Below are positions 35,137 through 45,150 of a stretch of 64,000 nt of DNA, piece by piece. The notes under the pieces were generated by a model. The model saw only the letters and a list, made by a program, of their open reading frames with translations, ran no database searches and was not told where the DNA came from. Position numbers and translations under genes: made by a program. The number at the start of each line of letters is the position of its first letter. Positions within the stretch are counted from its first letter, which is position 1. Location: positions 124,001 to 188,000 of the forward strand of contig JACPUE010000004.1 in NCBI GenBank assembly GCA_016192425.1, in the 5' to 3' direction. Origin of the DNA: Burkholderiales bacterium. GTDB lineage: Bacteria; Pseudomonadota; Gammaproteobacteria; Burkholderiales; Burkholderiaceae_C.

Positions 35137-35152
35137 TGGCATAGATGCTGCT
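35137..35152 (+). promoter_or_regulatory. Sigma54 (-24/-12) promoter of the formate dehydrogenase operon
   Basis: TGGCATAGATGCTGCT keeps the invariant GG and GC at the right spacing and matches the consensus TGGCACG-N4-TTGCW at most positions. It lies 49 bp before the fdhG start. Confidence 0.75.
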
Positions 35153-35200
35153 TTTCAGACGGGGTTAGTCAGCCCCATCCCACGATGAAAAAGGAGATAT

Positions 35201-38200
35201 ATGCACATGAACCGGCGGCAGTTCTTTAAGATCGGCTCCGCCAGCCTTGTGGGTTCGAGCATTGCCGTGCTCGGCTTTTCACCCACAGCGGCCATGGCGG
35301 AAGTGCGCGAGTTCAAGCTCGCACGGGCCACGGAGACACGGAACAACTGCCCGTACTGCTCCGTATCCTGCGGCGTCCTGGTGTATTCGGTGGGCGACAA
35401 GTCCAAGAACGTCAAGGGCCGCGTCATCCACATCGAGGGCGACCCGGACGATCCGGTCAACCGTGGCAGCCTGTGCCCCAAGGGCGCCGGACTCATGGAC
35501 ATGGTCAACAGCCCCACACGCCTGAAGTTCCCCGAAGTGCGCGAACCCGGCAGCAACGAGTGGAAGCGCATTTCCTGGCATGACGCGTTCGAGCGCATCG
35601 CCAAGCACATGAAGGCCGACCGCGACGCCAACTTCATCGCCCAAAACGCCGCAGGCGTGACGGTGAACCGCTGGAACACCATGGGCTTCCTGGCCAGTTC
35701 CTCGGCCAGCAACGAATCCGGTTACCTCACCCACAAGGTCTTGCGCAGCCTAGGCGCGGTCGCTTTCGACACCCAGGCCCGTATTTGACACGCCCCCACG
35801 GTGGCCAGTCTGGCTCCGAGTTTTGGGCGTGGCGCGATGACCAACCATTGGGTGGACATCAAGAATGCCGATTTGGTTTTTGTGATGGGTGGCAACCCGG
35901 CTGAAGCGCACCCGTGCGGCTTCAAGTGGGTGATCGAGGCGAAGAAACAGCGCAAGGCCAAGCTGGTCGTGGTCGACCCGCGCTTCAACCGCACCGCGTC
36001 GGTGGCGGACTACTATGCGCCGATCCGATCAGGCTCTGACATCGCTTTCCTGAGCGGCGTCATCAATTTCCTGCTGACGAGCGACAAGATCCACCACGAG
36101 TACGTCAAGCACTTCACCAACGCCAGTTTCCTGATCGACGAGCGCTTTGCGCTGGAAGACGGCCTGTTCTCCGGCTACAACGCCGACAAGCGCAGCTACG
36201 ACAAGGAGTCCTGGAAGTACCAGATGGGCGAAGACGGTTACGCCAAGGTCGATCCGACTCTGCAGGATCCGCACTGCGTGTTCCAGATCATGAAGAAGCA
36301 CTACGCCCGCTACACGCCGGATGTGGTGTCCAAGGTCACGGGCACGCCCAAGGAAGCCTTCCTCAAGGTCTGCGAATACATCGCCGAAACGGCGGCGCCC
36401 AACAAGACCATGACCAACCTGTATGCGCTGGGCTGGACCGAGCACTCGGTAGGCACCCAGAACATCCGCAGCATGGCCATCATCCAGCAATTGCTGGGCA
36501 ATATGGGCATGGCCGGGGGCGGCATCAACGCGCTGCGCGGGCACTCCAACGTGCAGGGCATCACCGACATGTGCCTGTACTCGGACACGCTGCCCGGCTA
36601 CCTGGGCGCGCCGCTCGATTCGGACCTGGACCGCAAGAGCTATCTGGAAAAACGCACGCCCAAGGCGCTGCGTCCCAACCAGATGAACTTCCCGCAGAAC
36701 TTCCCGAAGTGGTGGACCAGCCTGATGAAGTCCTTCTACGGCAAGGAAGCCACGGCCGAGAACGACTTCTGCTACGACTGGCTGCCCAAGAAGGATGCGT
36801 CCTACGACGTGCTGGCCATGTTCGACCGCATGTACCAGGGCAAGATGACCGGCTTTGTCTGCCAGGGCTTCAACCCGCTGGCCTCGGTGGCCAACAAGAA
36901 GAAGGTGGGCGATGCGCTGGCCAAGCTCAAGTACCTGGTCATCATGGATCCGCTGGTGACGGAAACCTCGGAATTCTGGAAGGACTACGGCGAGGTCAAC
37001 CCGGCCAATCCATCCAGCATCCAGACCGAGGTGTTCCGCCTGCCGGTGGCCTTCTTTGCCGAAGAAGCCGGCACCTGCACCAACTCAGGCCGCGTGGTGC
37101 GCTGGCACTGGAAGGCCGTGGACGGCCCCGGCGAATCCAAGAGCGATGCCGACATCATGGCGCACCTGTACCTGACCCTCAAGGCCATGTACGCCAAGGA
37201 CGGTGGCGCCTTCCCGGACCCGGTGCTCAAGCTGTCCTGGCCCTACCGCATGCCCGCCGAACCTTCGCCCGAAGAGCTGCTGATGGAAATTTCCGGCAAG
37301 GCGCTGGCCGATCTGGCCGACCCCAAGGACGCCACCAAGACCGTCGCCAAGGCGGGCGAGCAGCTGGCCAGCTTCGGCTTTCTGCGCGACGACGGCAGCA
37401 CCGCCTGCGGCAACTGGATCTACAGCGGCTGCTGGTCGCAAGCGGGCAACCTGACCGCACGGCGCGACAGCAGCGACCCCTCGGGCCTGGGCCAGACCCT
37501 GAACTGGGGCTTCGCCTGGCCGGTGAACCGCCGCATCATCTACAACCGCGCCTCCTGCGACCCTGCGGGCAAGCCCTGGGATGCATCGCGCACGGTCATC
37601 AAGTGGCTGGGCGACAAGTGGGGCGGCAACGATGTGCCCGACATGCGCCCGGACGCCAAGCCGGAAGAAGGGGTCATGCCCTTCATCATGAACCCGGAAG
37701 GCGTGGCACGCCTGTTTGCCCGCGACCTGGTGGTGGACGGCCCGCTGCCCGAGCACTACGAGCCCTTCGAGTCGCCGTTGGATACCAACCCCATGCACCC
37801 GCAGAATGCCAAGGCCAAGAGCAATCCGGTCTCGCGCATCTTCAAGGGCGACCTGGAGGTGTTCGGCACACCCAAGGACTTCCCCTACGTGGCCACCACC
37901 TACCGGCTCACCGAGCATTTCCACTTCTGGACGCAGCACAGCAAGATCAATGCGATTTTGCAGCCCGAACACTTTGTGGAAATCGGCGAGGAGCTGGCCA
38001 AGGAGAAAGGCATCAAGGCGGGCGACAAGGTCAAGGTGCGCTCCAACCGGGGCTACATCAAGGCCGTAGCGGTGGTGACCAAGCGCATCAAGGCGCTCGA
38101 TGTGGATGGGCGCAAGGTGCACACCATCGGGGTTCCGCTTAACTCCGGCTTTACCGGCCGGACGAAACCGGGCTTCCTGACCAACACCTTGACTCCTGCC

Positions 38201-38266
38201 GTGGGCGATGCCAACACCCACACGCCCGAATACAAGGCGTTCCTGGTCAACATCGAGAAAGTGTGA
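35201..38266 (+). CDS. fdhG: Formate dehydrogenase major subunit, selenoprotein
   Basis: 1021 residues when the in-frame TGA at 35786-35788 is read as selenocysteine (residue 196, as in E. coli FdnG). Context is DTQARI-Sec-HAPTVASLAP, against RV-Sec-HGPTVASLAP in E. coli. The start MHMNRRQFFKIGSASLVG is a twin-arginine signal; an ATG two codons later is an alternative. The 4Fe-4S motif NNCPYCSVSCGVLVY is near residue 49, and molybdopterin-binding segments run through to the C-terminal NTLTPAVGDANTHTPEYKAF. It oxidises formate to CO2 in the periplasm and passes electrons to the beta subunit. A SECIS hairpin follows the TGA. First gene of the operon, behind a sigma54 promoter, with a good AAGGAG ribosome-binding site. 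Confidence 0.97.
35786..35818 (+). promoter_or_regulatory. Bacterial SECIS element with UGA-Sec codon
   Basis: Counting the T of TGA as 1, the sequence places CGG(14-16), a bulged T17, stem GGCC(18-21), loop A22-G23-T24-C25-T26 and closing GGCTCCG. Bulged U17 and loop G23-U24 are at the positions essential for SelB binding in E. coli fdhF. The upper stem pairs GCC with GGC, and CGG with CCG below the bulge. Confidence 0.9.
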
Positions 38267-38278
38267 GGGAGAGCTGCC

Positions 38279-39175
38279 ATGCCATTGCAATCGCTAGACA
38301 TCAAACAGCGCTCCGCCACCACGACCCCGTCCACCCAGGCGCGGGAAACGGTCGAGATCGCCAAGCTCATCGACGTATCCGCCTGTATCGGCTGCAAGGC
38401 CTGCACGGCGGCCTGCATCGAATGGAACGACATCCGCGGCGACGTGGGCAACTGCGTGGGCATCTACGACAATCCGGTCGATCTTTCGGCCGATGCGTGG
38501 ACGGTCATGCGCTTCACCGAGACCGAGCAAAACGGCAAGCTCGAATGGCTGATCCGCAAGGACGGCTGCCTGCACTGCGCCGAGCCGGCCTGCCTCAAGG
38601 CCTGCCCGGCGCCAGGCGCCATCATCCAGTACAGCAACGGCATTGTGGATTTCCACCAGGAAAACTGCATTGGCTGCGGCTACTGCGTGACGGCCTGCCC
38701 GTTCGACGTGCCGCGCATCTCCGAAAAGGACAGCAAGGCCTACAAGTGCACCATGTGTTCGGACCGTGTGGCCGTCAACCAGGCCCCGGCCTGCGCCAAG
38801 GCCTGCCCGACAGGCGCCATCCAGTTCGGCGCCAAGGAGGACATGAAGGACTACGCCGACAAGCGCATCGCCGACCTCAAGGAACGCGGCTTCGACAAGG
38901 CGGGCCTGTACGACCCCCAAGGCGTGGGGGGCACGCACGTCATGTACGTGCTGCACCATGCCGACCAGCCCAAGCTGTACGCCAACCTGCCAGAGAACCC
39001 CGGCATCAGCCCCATGGTGTCGCTGTGGAAAGGGGCCACCAAGCCCCTGGCCACGCTGGCACTGGCCGGGGTGGCGCTGGGCAGCCTGTTCCACTATGTC
39101 ACCAAGGGCCCGAACGAGGTCTCGAAAGAGATCGAGGACGAGATTGAACGCGAAGACCAGGAGGCCGCCAAATGA
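38279..39175 (+). CDS. fdhH: Formate dehydrogenase iron-sulphur (beta) subunit
   Basis: 298 residues with four ferredoxin-type Cys clusters: [14 protein letters not shown] near 36, [14 protein letters not shown] near 98, [16 protein letters not shown] near 130 and [20 protein letters not shown] near 158. A C-terminal membrane helix ([19 protein letters not shown]) anchors it, as in FdnH/FdoH. It relays electrons from the molybdenum subunit to the cytochrome b subunit. It starts 12 bp after fdhG and overlaps the next gene by 4 bp. Symbol used by analogy with FdnH/FdoH; naming varies between genomes. Confidence 0.93.
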   Translation: MPLQSLDIKQRSATTTPSTQARETVEIAKLIDVSACIGCKACTAACIEWNDIRGDVGNCVGIYDNPVDLSADAWTVMRFTETEQNGKLEWLIRKDGCLHCAEPACLKACPAPGAIIQYSNGIVDFHQENCIGCGYCVTACPFDVPRISEKDSKAYKCTMCSDRVAVNQAPACAKACPTGAIQFGAKEDMKDYADKRIADLKERGFDKAGLYDPQGVGGTHVMYVLHHADQPKLYANLPENPGISPMVSLWKGATKPLATLALAGVALGSLFHYVTKGPNEVSKEIEDEIEREDQEAAK

Positions 39176-39792
39176 TCCGAGACCCCAAAGACCTGCAGCG
39201 CTACAACGCGTCGGAGCGGGCCAACCACTGGGTGGTGGGCATCAGCTTCATCCTGCTGGCCCTCTCCGGCCTGGCCTTCTTCCACCCGGCATTCTTCCCG
39301 CTGGCGCAACTGTTTGGCGGAGCGGTCTGGGCGCGCATCCTGCACCCCTTCATCGGGGTGCTGATGGCGCTGTCCTTTCTGGGGCTGTTCCTGCGCTTTC
39401 GGCATCTGAACAAGATGACGGCGGCCGACAAGGAATGGCTGGCCCGCGCGGGCGAAATGGTCAACGGCAACGACCACAACATGCCCGAGCAAGGCAAGTA
39501 CAACGGTGGCCAGAAAGCCATGTTCTGGGGTGCCGCCCTGTGCATGCTGCTGCTCACGGTGTCGGGTGTCTTGATCTGGCGCGCCTACTTCGGCTTTGAC
39601 GTCAACCTGGTGCGCCTGGCCGTGGTGGTGCATGCCGCTGTGGCCGCCTTGATGATTGCCCTCATCATGGTGCACGTGTACGCCGCCATCTGGGTCAAGG
39701 GGACGATCCGCGCCATGTGGTACGGCACCGTCACCCGCGCCTGGGCCAAGCAGCACCACCGCGCGTGGTACCGTGAGGTTTCCGGCAAGTAG
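39172..39792 (+). CDS. fdhI: Formate dehydrogenase cytochrome b556 (gamma) subunit
   Basis: 206 residues with four membrane helices, for example [20 protein letters not shown] (His in helix I), [39 protein letters not shown] and [20 protein letters not shown]. His residues in helices I, II and IV are the expected haem b ligands of the FdnI/FdoI family. It passes formate electrons to the quinone pool in the inner membrane. The start overlaps the beta subunit stop (ATGA). Confidence 0.93.
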   Translation: MIRDPKDLQRYNASERANHWVVGISFILLALSGLAFFHPAFFPLAQLFGGAVWARILHPFIGVLMALSFLGLFLRFRHLNKMTAADKEWLARAGEMVNGNDHNMPEQGKYNGGQKAMFWGAALCMLLLTVSGVLIWRAYFGFDVNLVRLAVVVHAAVAALMIALIMVHVYAAIWVKGTIRAMWYGTVTRAWAKQHHRAWYREVSGK

Positions 39793-39848
39793 CCCGCACC
39801 GGCCGCAGCGTTGTCCCGCAGCGCTGCGGCCCTTTTATTCTTCGCACC

Positions 39849-40757
39849 ATGCAAGCCACCATCCCGATTGCCGCCAGCGCCAGCCAGCCGCCCACGCTGA
39901 TCCTGCCCAGCCCGGCCAGCCACTTCAGCCAACGCGCACAGCGGCTGGAGCAGCTGGCCCAGGGCCATGCGCTGGGCGATTTCCTGCAGTTCATGGCCGC
40001 ACTGGCCCGCGCGCAACACGCGGCGCTGCAACAGCTCGCCCCCCCGGGGCTGCCCGACGCCGCCAGCCTGGAGCGTGCCCGCGCCCACGGCATGCCGCCG
40101 CTGGCCGCGCAGTCCCTGCCGCGCGATGCGGCCTGGCACAGCGCCTTGCATTGGATGCTCGACGCCCTGGCACCTACCACCAACGCTGCCAGCGCAGCCC
40201 TGCTGGCGGAGCTGCGCGCACTGCCCGCCGAGCGGCTGGAGGCCATGGCCGCACGCATCCTCGATACCGATTTGTCGGGCCCCGACGCGCGCTACTACCC
40301 GCTGCTGGCAGCAGCGCTGCAGGTCTACTGGGTCAAGCTCGTCACCAGCCTGCCGCTGCCGACCTACGCGCCGCTGGACGTGCACAACATCTGCCCGGCC
40401 TGCGGCTGCCTGCCCCTGGGCAGCGTGATCGGTGCCCATGCCGACGTGAGCGGCCTGCGCTACGCCCAGTGTGCGCTGTGCGGCACGCAATGGAACGTCA
40501 CGCGCGCCAGCTGCCTGGCCTGCGGCGCGGGCGAAGACCGCGTGGGCTACCACAGCATCGAAGGCAGCAAGGGCCCGATGCAGGCCGAGAGCTGCGACGA
40601 ATGCCACAGCTATTTCAAGCTGCTGCGCCGCGACCAGGACGCCAGCGCCGACCTGACCGCCGACGACCTGGCCAGCCTGACGCTGGACATGCTGCTTGAT
40701 GATGCAGGCTTTGCGCGCGGCGGGCCGAACCTGCTGTTTGTGCCGGGCGAATCCTGA
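39849..40757 (+). CDS. fdhE: Formate dehydrogenase accessory protein FdhE
   Basis: 302 residues. The C-terminal half carries the rubredoxin-like CxxC pairs typical of FdhE: ICPACGCLPLGSVI near 183, CALCGTQWNVTRASCLACGA near 210 and SCDECHSYFKLLRRD near 250. The N-terminal half is helical. FdhE binds the Tat-targeted catalytic subunit in the cytoplasm and is required for formate dehydrogenase activity. It lies 56 bp after the gamma subunit gene, in line with one operon. Confidence 0.92.
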   Translation: MQATIPIAASASQPPTLILPSPASHFSQRAQRLEQLAQGHALGDFLQFMAALARAQHAALQQLAPPGLPDAASLERARAHGMPPLAAQSLPRDAAWHSALHWMLDALAPTTNAASAALLAELRALPAERLEAMAARILDTDLSGPDARYYPLLAAALQVYWVKLVTSLPLPTYAPLDVHNICPACGCLPLGSVIGAHADVSGLRYAQCALCGTQWNVTRASCLACGAGEDRVGYHSIEGSKGPMQAESCDECHSYFKLLRRDQDASADLTADDLASLTLDMLLDDAGFARGGPNLLFVPGES

Positions 40758-40823
40758 AACCCTGCACCCGCCACATGCAACGCTCCCTTTCCCTCCACTT
40801 TCTGCCCGGTCCGGGTGAAAGCC

Positions 40824-42230
40824 ATGCACGATATTCGCCGCCTTCCCGCCGTTGACCGCGTCCTGCAGCAACTCCCCGGCCTGATCGACGCCCACGGCCG
40901 CCAGTTGGTGACCGCCTGCGTGCGTGCCGAGCTGGCCGCAGCGCGCGAGGGCTTCCAGCACGGCCTGCCCTTGCCGGACGAAGCCACCCTGCTCGCCGCC
41001 ATCAGCCGCCGTGCCGATGCGGCGGGCCGCTCCAATCTGCGCCCGGTCTTCAACCTCACCGGCACCGTGCTGCACACCAACCTGGGCCGCGCGCAACTGG
41101 CCGAAGCCGCCATCGAAGCCATGGTGGCGGCGGCGCGTGCGCCCTGCGCGCTGGAATACGACCTTGCCAGCGGCGGGCGCGGCGACCGCGACGACCTGGT
41201 GTCCTCCCTGCTGGCCGAGCTGGTGGCGGGGGGTGATGCGAACATCGCCGCCACCATCGTCAACAACAACGCCGCCGCCGTGCTGCTGACGCTGAACGCA
41301 CTGGCCCAGGGCAAGGAGGCCGTGGTGTCGCGCGGCGAACTGGTCGAGATTGGCGGGGCCTTTCGGGTGCCCGACGTCATGCGCCGCGCCCAGGTCAAGC
41401 TGGTCGAAATCGGCACCACCAACCGCACCCACGCCAAGGACTACCAGGAGGCCATCGGCCCCAAGACCGCGCTCTTGATGAAGGTGCACACCAGCAACTA
41501 CGCCGTGGTGGGCTTTACCAAGGTGGTGGAGGAAAAGGCCATCGCCGACATCTCCCACGCGGCGGGGCTGCCCTTTGTCGTGGATCTGGGCAGCGGCACG
41601 CTGACCGACTTTGCCGCCCTGGGGCTGCCCGCAGAGCCCACGCCCCAGCAGGCCCTGGCCGCCGGGGCCGATATCGTCACCTTCTCGGGCGACAAGCTGC
41701 TAGGCGGCCCGCAGGCCGGGCTGATCGTCGGACGCAAGGACCTGATTGCCAAGATCAAGAAAAACCCGCTCAAGCGCGCCCTGCGCGTGGGCAAGACCAC
41801 GCTGGCCGCGCTGGAAGCCACGCTGCGCCTGTACCGCGACCCGGATCGCCTGTGCCAACGCCTGCCCACCTTGCGCTTGCTGACCCGGCCCGTAGCCGAC
41901 ATTGCTGCACTGGCCGAGCGCATCGCCCCGGCCGTGCAGGAGGCCGTGGGAAGCGTCGCCAGCGTCAGCGTGCAGCCGTGCAGCAGCCAGATTGGCAGCG
42001 GTGCCTTGCCGGTGGAGCGCCTGCCTTCTGCGGCGCTGGTGCTGCGCCCCGCTGGCAAGAAACCAGGCAAAGTTTTGCTGGCGCTGGAAGCAGCGTTTCG
42101 CGCCCTGCCCACACCCGTCATCGGCTACGTACGCGACGACGCCTACCACCTCGACCTGCGCTGCCTGGAGGCGCAGGACGAAGCCCGTTTTGTCGCCCAG
42201 CTGGACGCACTGAAAGTGGCCAACGCATGA
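40824..42230 (+). CDS. selA: L-seryl-tRNA(Sec) selenium transferase
   Basis: 468 residues from the ATG at 40824; a GTG three codons upstream (40815) is possible. The PLP-binding Lys lies in [18 protein letters not shown] near 293. [20 protein letters not shown] near 77 and [20 protein letters not shown] near 170 are SelA signatures. It converts seryl-tRNA(Sec) to selenocysteinyl-tRNA(Sec) using selenophosphate. Its stop overlaps the selB start (ATGA). selD, the selenophosphate synthase gene, is not in the window. Confidence 0.96.
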   Translation: MHDIRRLPAVDRVLQQLPGLIDAHGRQLVTACVRAELAAAREGFQHGLPLPDEATLLAAISRRADAAGRSNLRPVFNLTGTVLHTNLGRAQLAEAAIEAMVAAARAPCALEYDLASGGRGDRDDLVSSLLAELVAGGDANIAATIVNNNAAAVLLTLNALAQGKEAVVSRGELVEIGGAFRVPDVMRRAQVKLVEIGTTNRTHAKDYQEAIGPKTALLMKVHTSNYAVVGFTKVVEEKAIADISHAAGLPFVVDLGSGTLTDFAALGLPAEPTPQQALAAGADIVTFSGDKLLGGPQAGLIVGRKDLIAKIKKNPLKRALRVGKTTLAALEATLRLYRDPDRLCQRLPTLRLLTRPVADIAALAERIAPAVQEAVGSVASVSVQPCSSQIGSGALPVERLPSAALVLRPAGKKPGKVLLALEAAFRALPTPVIGYVRDDAYHLDLRCLEAQDEARFVAQLDALKVANA

Positions 42231-44131
42231 TCGTCGGCACCGCAGGCCATATCGACCACGGCAAGACCACGCTGGTCAAGGCGCTGACCGGGGTGGACTG
42301 CGACCGCCTCAAGGAAGAAAAAGTGCGCGGCATCACGCTCGACCTGGGCTACGCCTACCATGCCGACGGCCAGCTGGGTTTTGTGGACGTGCCCGGCCAC
42401 GAACGCCTGGTGCACAACATGCTGGCCGGGGCCACCGGCATCGACTACGTGCTGCTGGTGATTGCCGCCGACGATGGCCCCATGCCGCAAACCCGCGAGC
42501 ACCTGGCCATCGTCGACCTGCTGGGCCTGGCCCACGGCGCGGTGGCGCTCACCAAGGTCGATTGCATCGATGCCGCGCAGTTGGCCGCCGTGCAGCGCGA
42601 CATTGCCGCGCTGCTGGCCCCTACCGGCCTGGCGGGCGCGCCCGTGTTCCCGGTGTCGGCCAAGACCGGCCAGTGCCTGGCCGAGCTGTCTGCCGCCCTG
42701 CACGCCGCAGCACACACCACGCGCCCGCGCAGCACGCAAGGCGGCTTTCGCCTGGCCATCGACCGCGCGTTTCATCTGGCCGGAGCCGGCCTCATCGTCA
42801 CCGGCACCGCGTTTGCCGGGGCTGTGCGCGTGGGCGACACGGTCTGCGTCTCGCCCCCTGGCTGGCGCGCCCGCGTACGCAGCCTGCACGCGCAAGACCG
42901 CGCCAGCGAGACGGGGCAGGTGGGCCAGCGCATTGCCCTGAACCTGGTGGGCGACTTTGGCAAGGACGACATGGCGCGCGGCATGTGGGTGCTGGCCCCG
43001 CAGCTGCACAGCCCCGTGCAGCGCCTGCACGCGCGCATCCGCCTGCTGCCGGGCGAAGCGGCCCTTGCGCACTGGACGCAGGCGCACCTGCACCTGGGCA
43101 CCGAAGACGTGGTGGCGCGCATCGCCCTGCTCGAAGGCGATGTGCTGGCGCCGGGCGAAACCATGCTGGCCGAGCTGCTGCTGGACCGCCCCATCGGCGC
43201 GCTGCATGGCGACCGCTTCATCCTGCGCGACATCTCGGCCCAGCGCAGCCTGGGCGGCGGGCGTGTGCTCGACATCTTCCCGCCCACGCGCCACAAGCGC
43301 GCCGCCGAACACCTGGCCTATTTGCGGGCGCTGGAGGCCGACGACCCGCGCGATGCACTGGCCTTGGCCCTGGCGCGCCACCCTGCCGGGTTGGCCCTGG
43401 CGCGCTTTGCGCTGAACCGCAACCTGGACACCACGCAGGCGCACGCGCTGTGGCAGACCTGTGCCCTGGTGATCGTGGGCGAGGGCGAGCAGGCCGTGGG
43501 CTTTGCCCCCGCGCAGTGGCAGGCGCTGATTGATCGCGTGCTGCAAGCCGCAGCCGCCGAGCATGCACGCGCACCCGACATGGTGGGTGTGGAGCGCGAC
43601 CGCCTGCGCCGCCTCACCCTGGCCGCACTGGCGCGCCCGGTGTTTGACCGACTGGTGGCGGAACTGCTGGCCGATGGCCGCCTGCAAGCCCAGGGCAGCT
43701 GGCTGCACTTGCCCGCGCACCGCGCCGAACTCAGCGCCAGCGACGCCGACCTGTGGCGCACGCTGCAGCCGTTGCTGGACGCCGCACCCCACAACCCGCC
43801 ACGCGTGCGCGACATTGCCAACGCCAGCGGCGTGGGCGAAGGCCGCGTGCGCGAACTGCTCAAGCGCGTGGCGCGCGTGGGCGCGGTGTACCCGGTGGCG
43901 CATGACCACTATTTCAGCGCTTCGGCGGTGGCCGCCTTGGCCGCCACCGTGGCCGACCTGGCCGGTCGCACCGGCCCCGTGCACGCCGCCGACCTGCGCG
44001 ACGCCATTGGCGGCGGGCGCAAGGTGGCCATCCACATCCTCGAATTCTTCGACCGCGTGGGCTACACTCGCCGCGTGCGCGATGCACACTGCCTGCGCCA
44101 AAACGTGGGCGAACGATCATGGACGCCATGA
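42227..44131 (+). CDS. selB: Selenocysteine-specific elongation factor
   Basis: 634 residues. The N-terminal GTPase domain has [19 protein letters not shown] (G1), [18 protein letters not shown] (G3) and TKVD (G4), followed by EF-Tu-like domains. The C-terminal part (about 400-634) consists of winged-helix repeats that bind the SECIS hairpin, ending with [19 protein letters not shown]. It delivers Sec-tRNA(Sec) to the UGA codon of fdhG. The start overlaps selA; the stop lies 2 bp before the tRNA-Sec gene. Confidence 0.96.
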   Translation: MIVGTAGHIDHGKTTLVKALTGVDCDRLKEEKVRGITLDLGYAYHADGQLGFVDVPGHERLVHNMLAGATGIDYVLLVIAADDGPMPQTREHLAIVDLLGLAHGAVALTKVDCIDAAQLAAVQRDIAALLAPTGLAGAPVFPVSAKTGQCLAELSAALHAAAHTTRPRSTQGGFRLAIDRAFHLAGAGLIVTGTAFAGAVRVGDTVCVSPPGWRARVRSLHAQDRASETGQVGQRIALNLVGDFGKDDMARGMWVLAPQLHSPVQRLHARIRLLPGEAALAHWTQAHLHLGTEDVVARIALLEGDVLAPGETMLAELLLDRPIGALHGDRFILRDISAQRSLGGGRVLDIFPPTRHKRAAEHLAYLRALEADDPRDALALALARHPAGLALARFALNRNLDTTQAHALWQTCALVIVGEGEQAVGFAPAQWQALIDRVLQAAAAEHARAPDMVGVERDRLRRLTLAALARPVFDRLVAELLADGRLQAQGSWLHLPAHRAELSASDADLWRTLQPLLDAAPHNPPRVRDIANASGVGEGRVRELLKRVARVGAVYPVAHDHYFSASAVAALAATVADLAGRTGPVHAADLRDAIGGGRKVAIHILEFFDRVGYTRRVRDAHCLRQNVGERSWTP

Positions 44132-44133
44132 AT

Positions 44134-44229
44134 GGAAGAGATCGCACCCCGGTGGGGCGCTCGGACTTCAAATTCGGGAGGGGTCGCCATGCGATCCTTG
44201 GTGGGTTCGACTCCCGCTCTCTTCCGCCA
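44134..44229 (+). tRNA. selC: tRNA-Sec (anticodon TCA)
   Basis: 96 nt including the encoded CCA. The acceptor arms are GGAAGAG and CTCTTCC, with discriminator G before CCA. The anticodon TCA lies at 44168-44170 within CTTCAAA, and the T-loop is GGTTCGACTCC. A long variable arm (GGGAGGGGTCGCC...) is present, as in E. coli selC. It directly follows selB on the same strand, so all tRNA-Sec functions needed for fdhG are clustered. Confidence 0.96.
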
Positions 44230-44254
44230 TTCTTTGCGCAACGTTTGGTAGCCC

Positions 44255-44689
44255 ATGTCTGAGCTGATCTTTCGCGGCCGCATTCCGGACGGCCTTCTGT
44301 ACGATGCCGACTACAACATGTGGCTGCAGCGCGCGGGCGACGAGGTGGTGGTCGGCGCCACCAGCTTCGGCCTGTTCCTGGCCGGCACCGTGATTGCCTT
44401 CACCCCCAAACCCCTGGGCGCCCAGGTGGCGTGCACGCGCGGCTTTGGCACCGTGGAATGCGCCAAGACCGTGCTGGCGCTGCACGCGCCCGTGGCCCTG
44501 CAGCTCACCGCCAGCAACGAAGCTGCCGAGGCCGACCCGCGCACCCTGCTGCGCGACCCCTATGGAGAAGGCTGGATGGTGCGCGGCACCGCGCTGGACT
44601 GGGCCACGGATCACCCCCGCTTGCTGGACGCGAACGCCTACCGCGCCCACATCCTGGCCGCCATGCCCGGCGCGGTGATCGAACCATGA
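44255..44689 (+). CDS. GcvH-like (lipoyl-domain) protein
   Basis: 144 residues. The segment TRGFGTVECAKTVLALHAPV resembles the lipoylation region of glycine cleavage H protein (E-S/C-x-K motif, Lys near 73), followed by DPYGEGWMVRG, matching the PYxxGWM-like segment of GcvH. The rest of the glycine cleavage system is not nearby. It starts 25 bp after selC and its stop overlaps the next start (ATGA), tying it to a DsrE-like gene. GcvH-like carriers paired with DsrE-like proteins occur in sulphur-transfer systems; a role in sulphur or selenium transfer is only inferred. Confidence 0.72.
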   Translation: MSELIFRGRIPDGLLYDADYNMWLQRAGDEVVVGATSFGLFLAGTVIAFTPKPLGAQVACTRGFGTVECAKTVLALHAPVALQLTASNEAAEADPRTLLRDPYGEGWMVRGTALDWATDHPRLLDANAYRAHILAAMPGAVIEP

Positions 44690-45075
44690 CACCCAAGCAC
44701 AAACTGGCCCTGCTGCTGTGGTCGGTGTCGCCCGAGCAGCCCGCGCTGTGCGCCGCACCCTTCGTCTACGCCAGCGCGGCGGCGGCCATGGACTGCGAGG
44801 TGGAAATCCATTTCGCCGCCGACGCCGTGCGCCTGCTGGCGCCCGGCGTGGCCGCGTACACCTTCCCCAGCGCCAACGCCAACGCCCCGCGCAGCGTGCT
44901 CGACCACATGCAGGACGCGGCCCAGCTGGGCGCACGCTTTCTGGCCTGCTCCATGGCGCTGCACGAGCGCGCGCTGGCGCTGGAAGAACTCATCCCGGAG
45001 TGCACGGGCGCGGCCGGGGCGACCGCCTTTGTGGTGCGAACCCTGGACCCGGAGTGGGCGACACTGGTGTTCTGA
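44686..45075 (+). CDS. DsrE-family-like protein
   Basis: 129 residues. The start LALLLWSVSPEQPALCAAPFVYA with CEVEIHFAADAVRLLAPG fits the DsrE/DsrF/TusD fold (a small alpha/beta sulphurtransferase-related protein). A Cys in FLACSMALHERAL near 87 could be the active thiol. Start and previous stop overlap, indicating coupled synthesis with the GcvH-like protein. The gene is followed by the icd terminator on the opposite strand. Substrate unknown. Confidence 0.7.
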   Translation: MTPKHKLALLLWSVSPEQPALCAAPFVYASAAAAMDCEVEIHFAADAVRLLAPGVAAYTFPSANANAPRSVLDHMQDAAQLGARFLACSMALHERALALEELIPECTGAAGATAFVVRTLDPEWATLVF

Positions 45076-45083
45076 GAGCCCAC

Positions 45084-45115
45084 AAAAAAGCCCTGCCACT
45101 CAAAGAGCGCAGGGC
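45084..45115 (-). terminator. Rho-independent terminator of icd
   Basis: On the minus strand GCCCTGC and GCAGGGC form the stem with an 11-nt loop, followed by TTTTTT. It lies 35 bp after the icd stop. Confidence 0.8.
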
Positions 45116-45150
45116 CTGTACGCTGCCCGGCAACGCCGGGCAAGGCGTGG

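Noticed and set aside
35786..35788. In-frame TGA splitting a large oxidoreductase into two genes
   Set aside because: Not a frameshift or nonsense mutation: the codon is at the selenocysteine position of formate dehydrogenase, followed by a proper SECIS hairpin, with selA, selB and selC nearby.
39585..41558. 657-codon minus-strand frame across fdhI, fdhE and selA
   Set aside because: Covers three recognised plus-strand genes and has no family features.
42143..44101. 652-codon open frame antisense to selB
   Set aside because: Codon-bias artefact; selB is unambiguous on the other strand.
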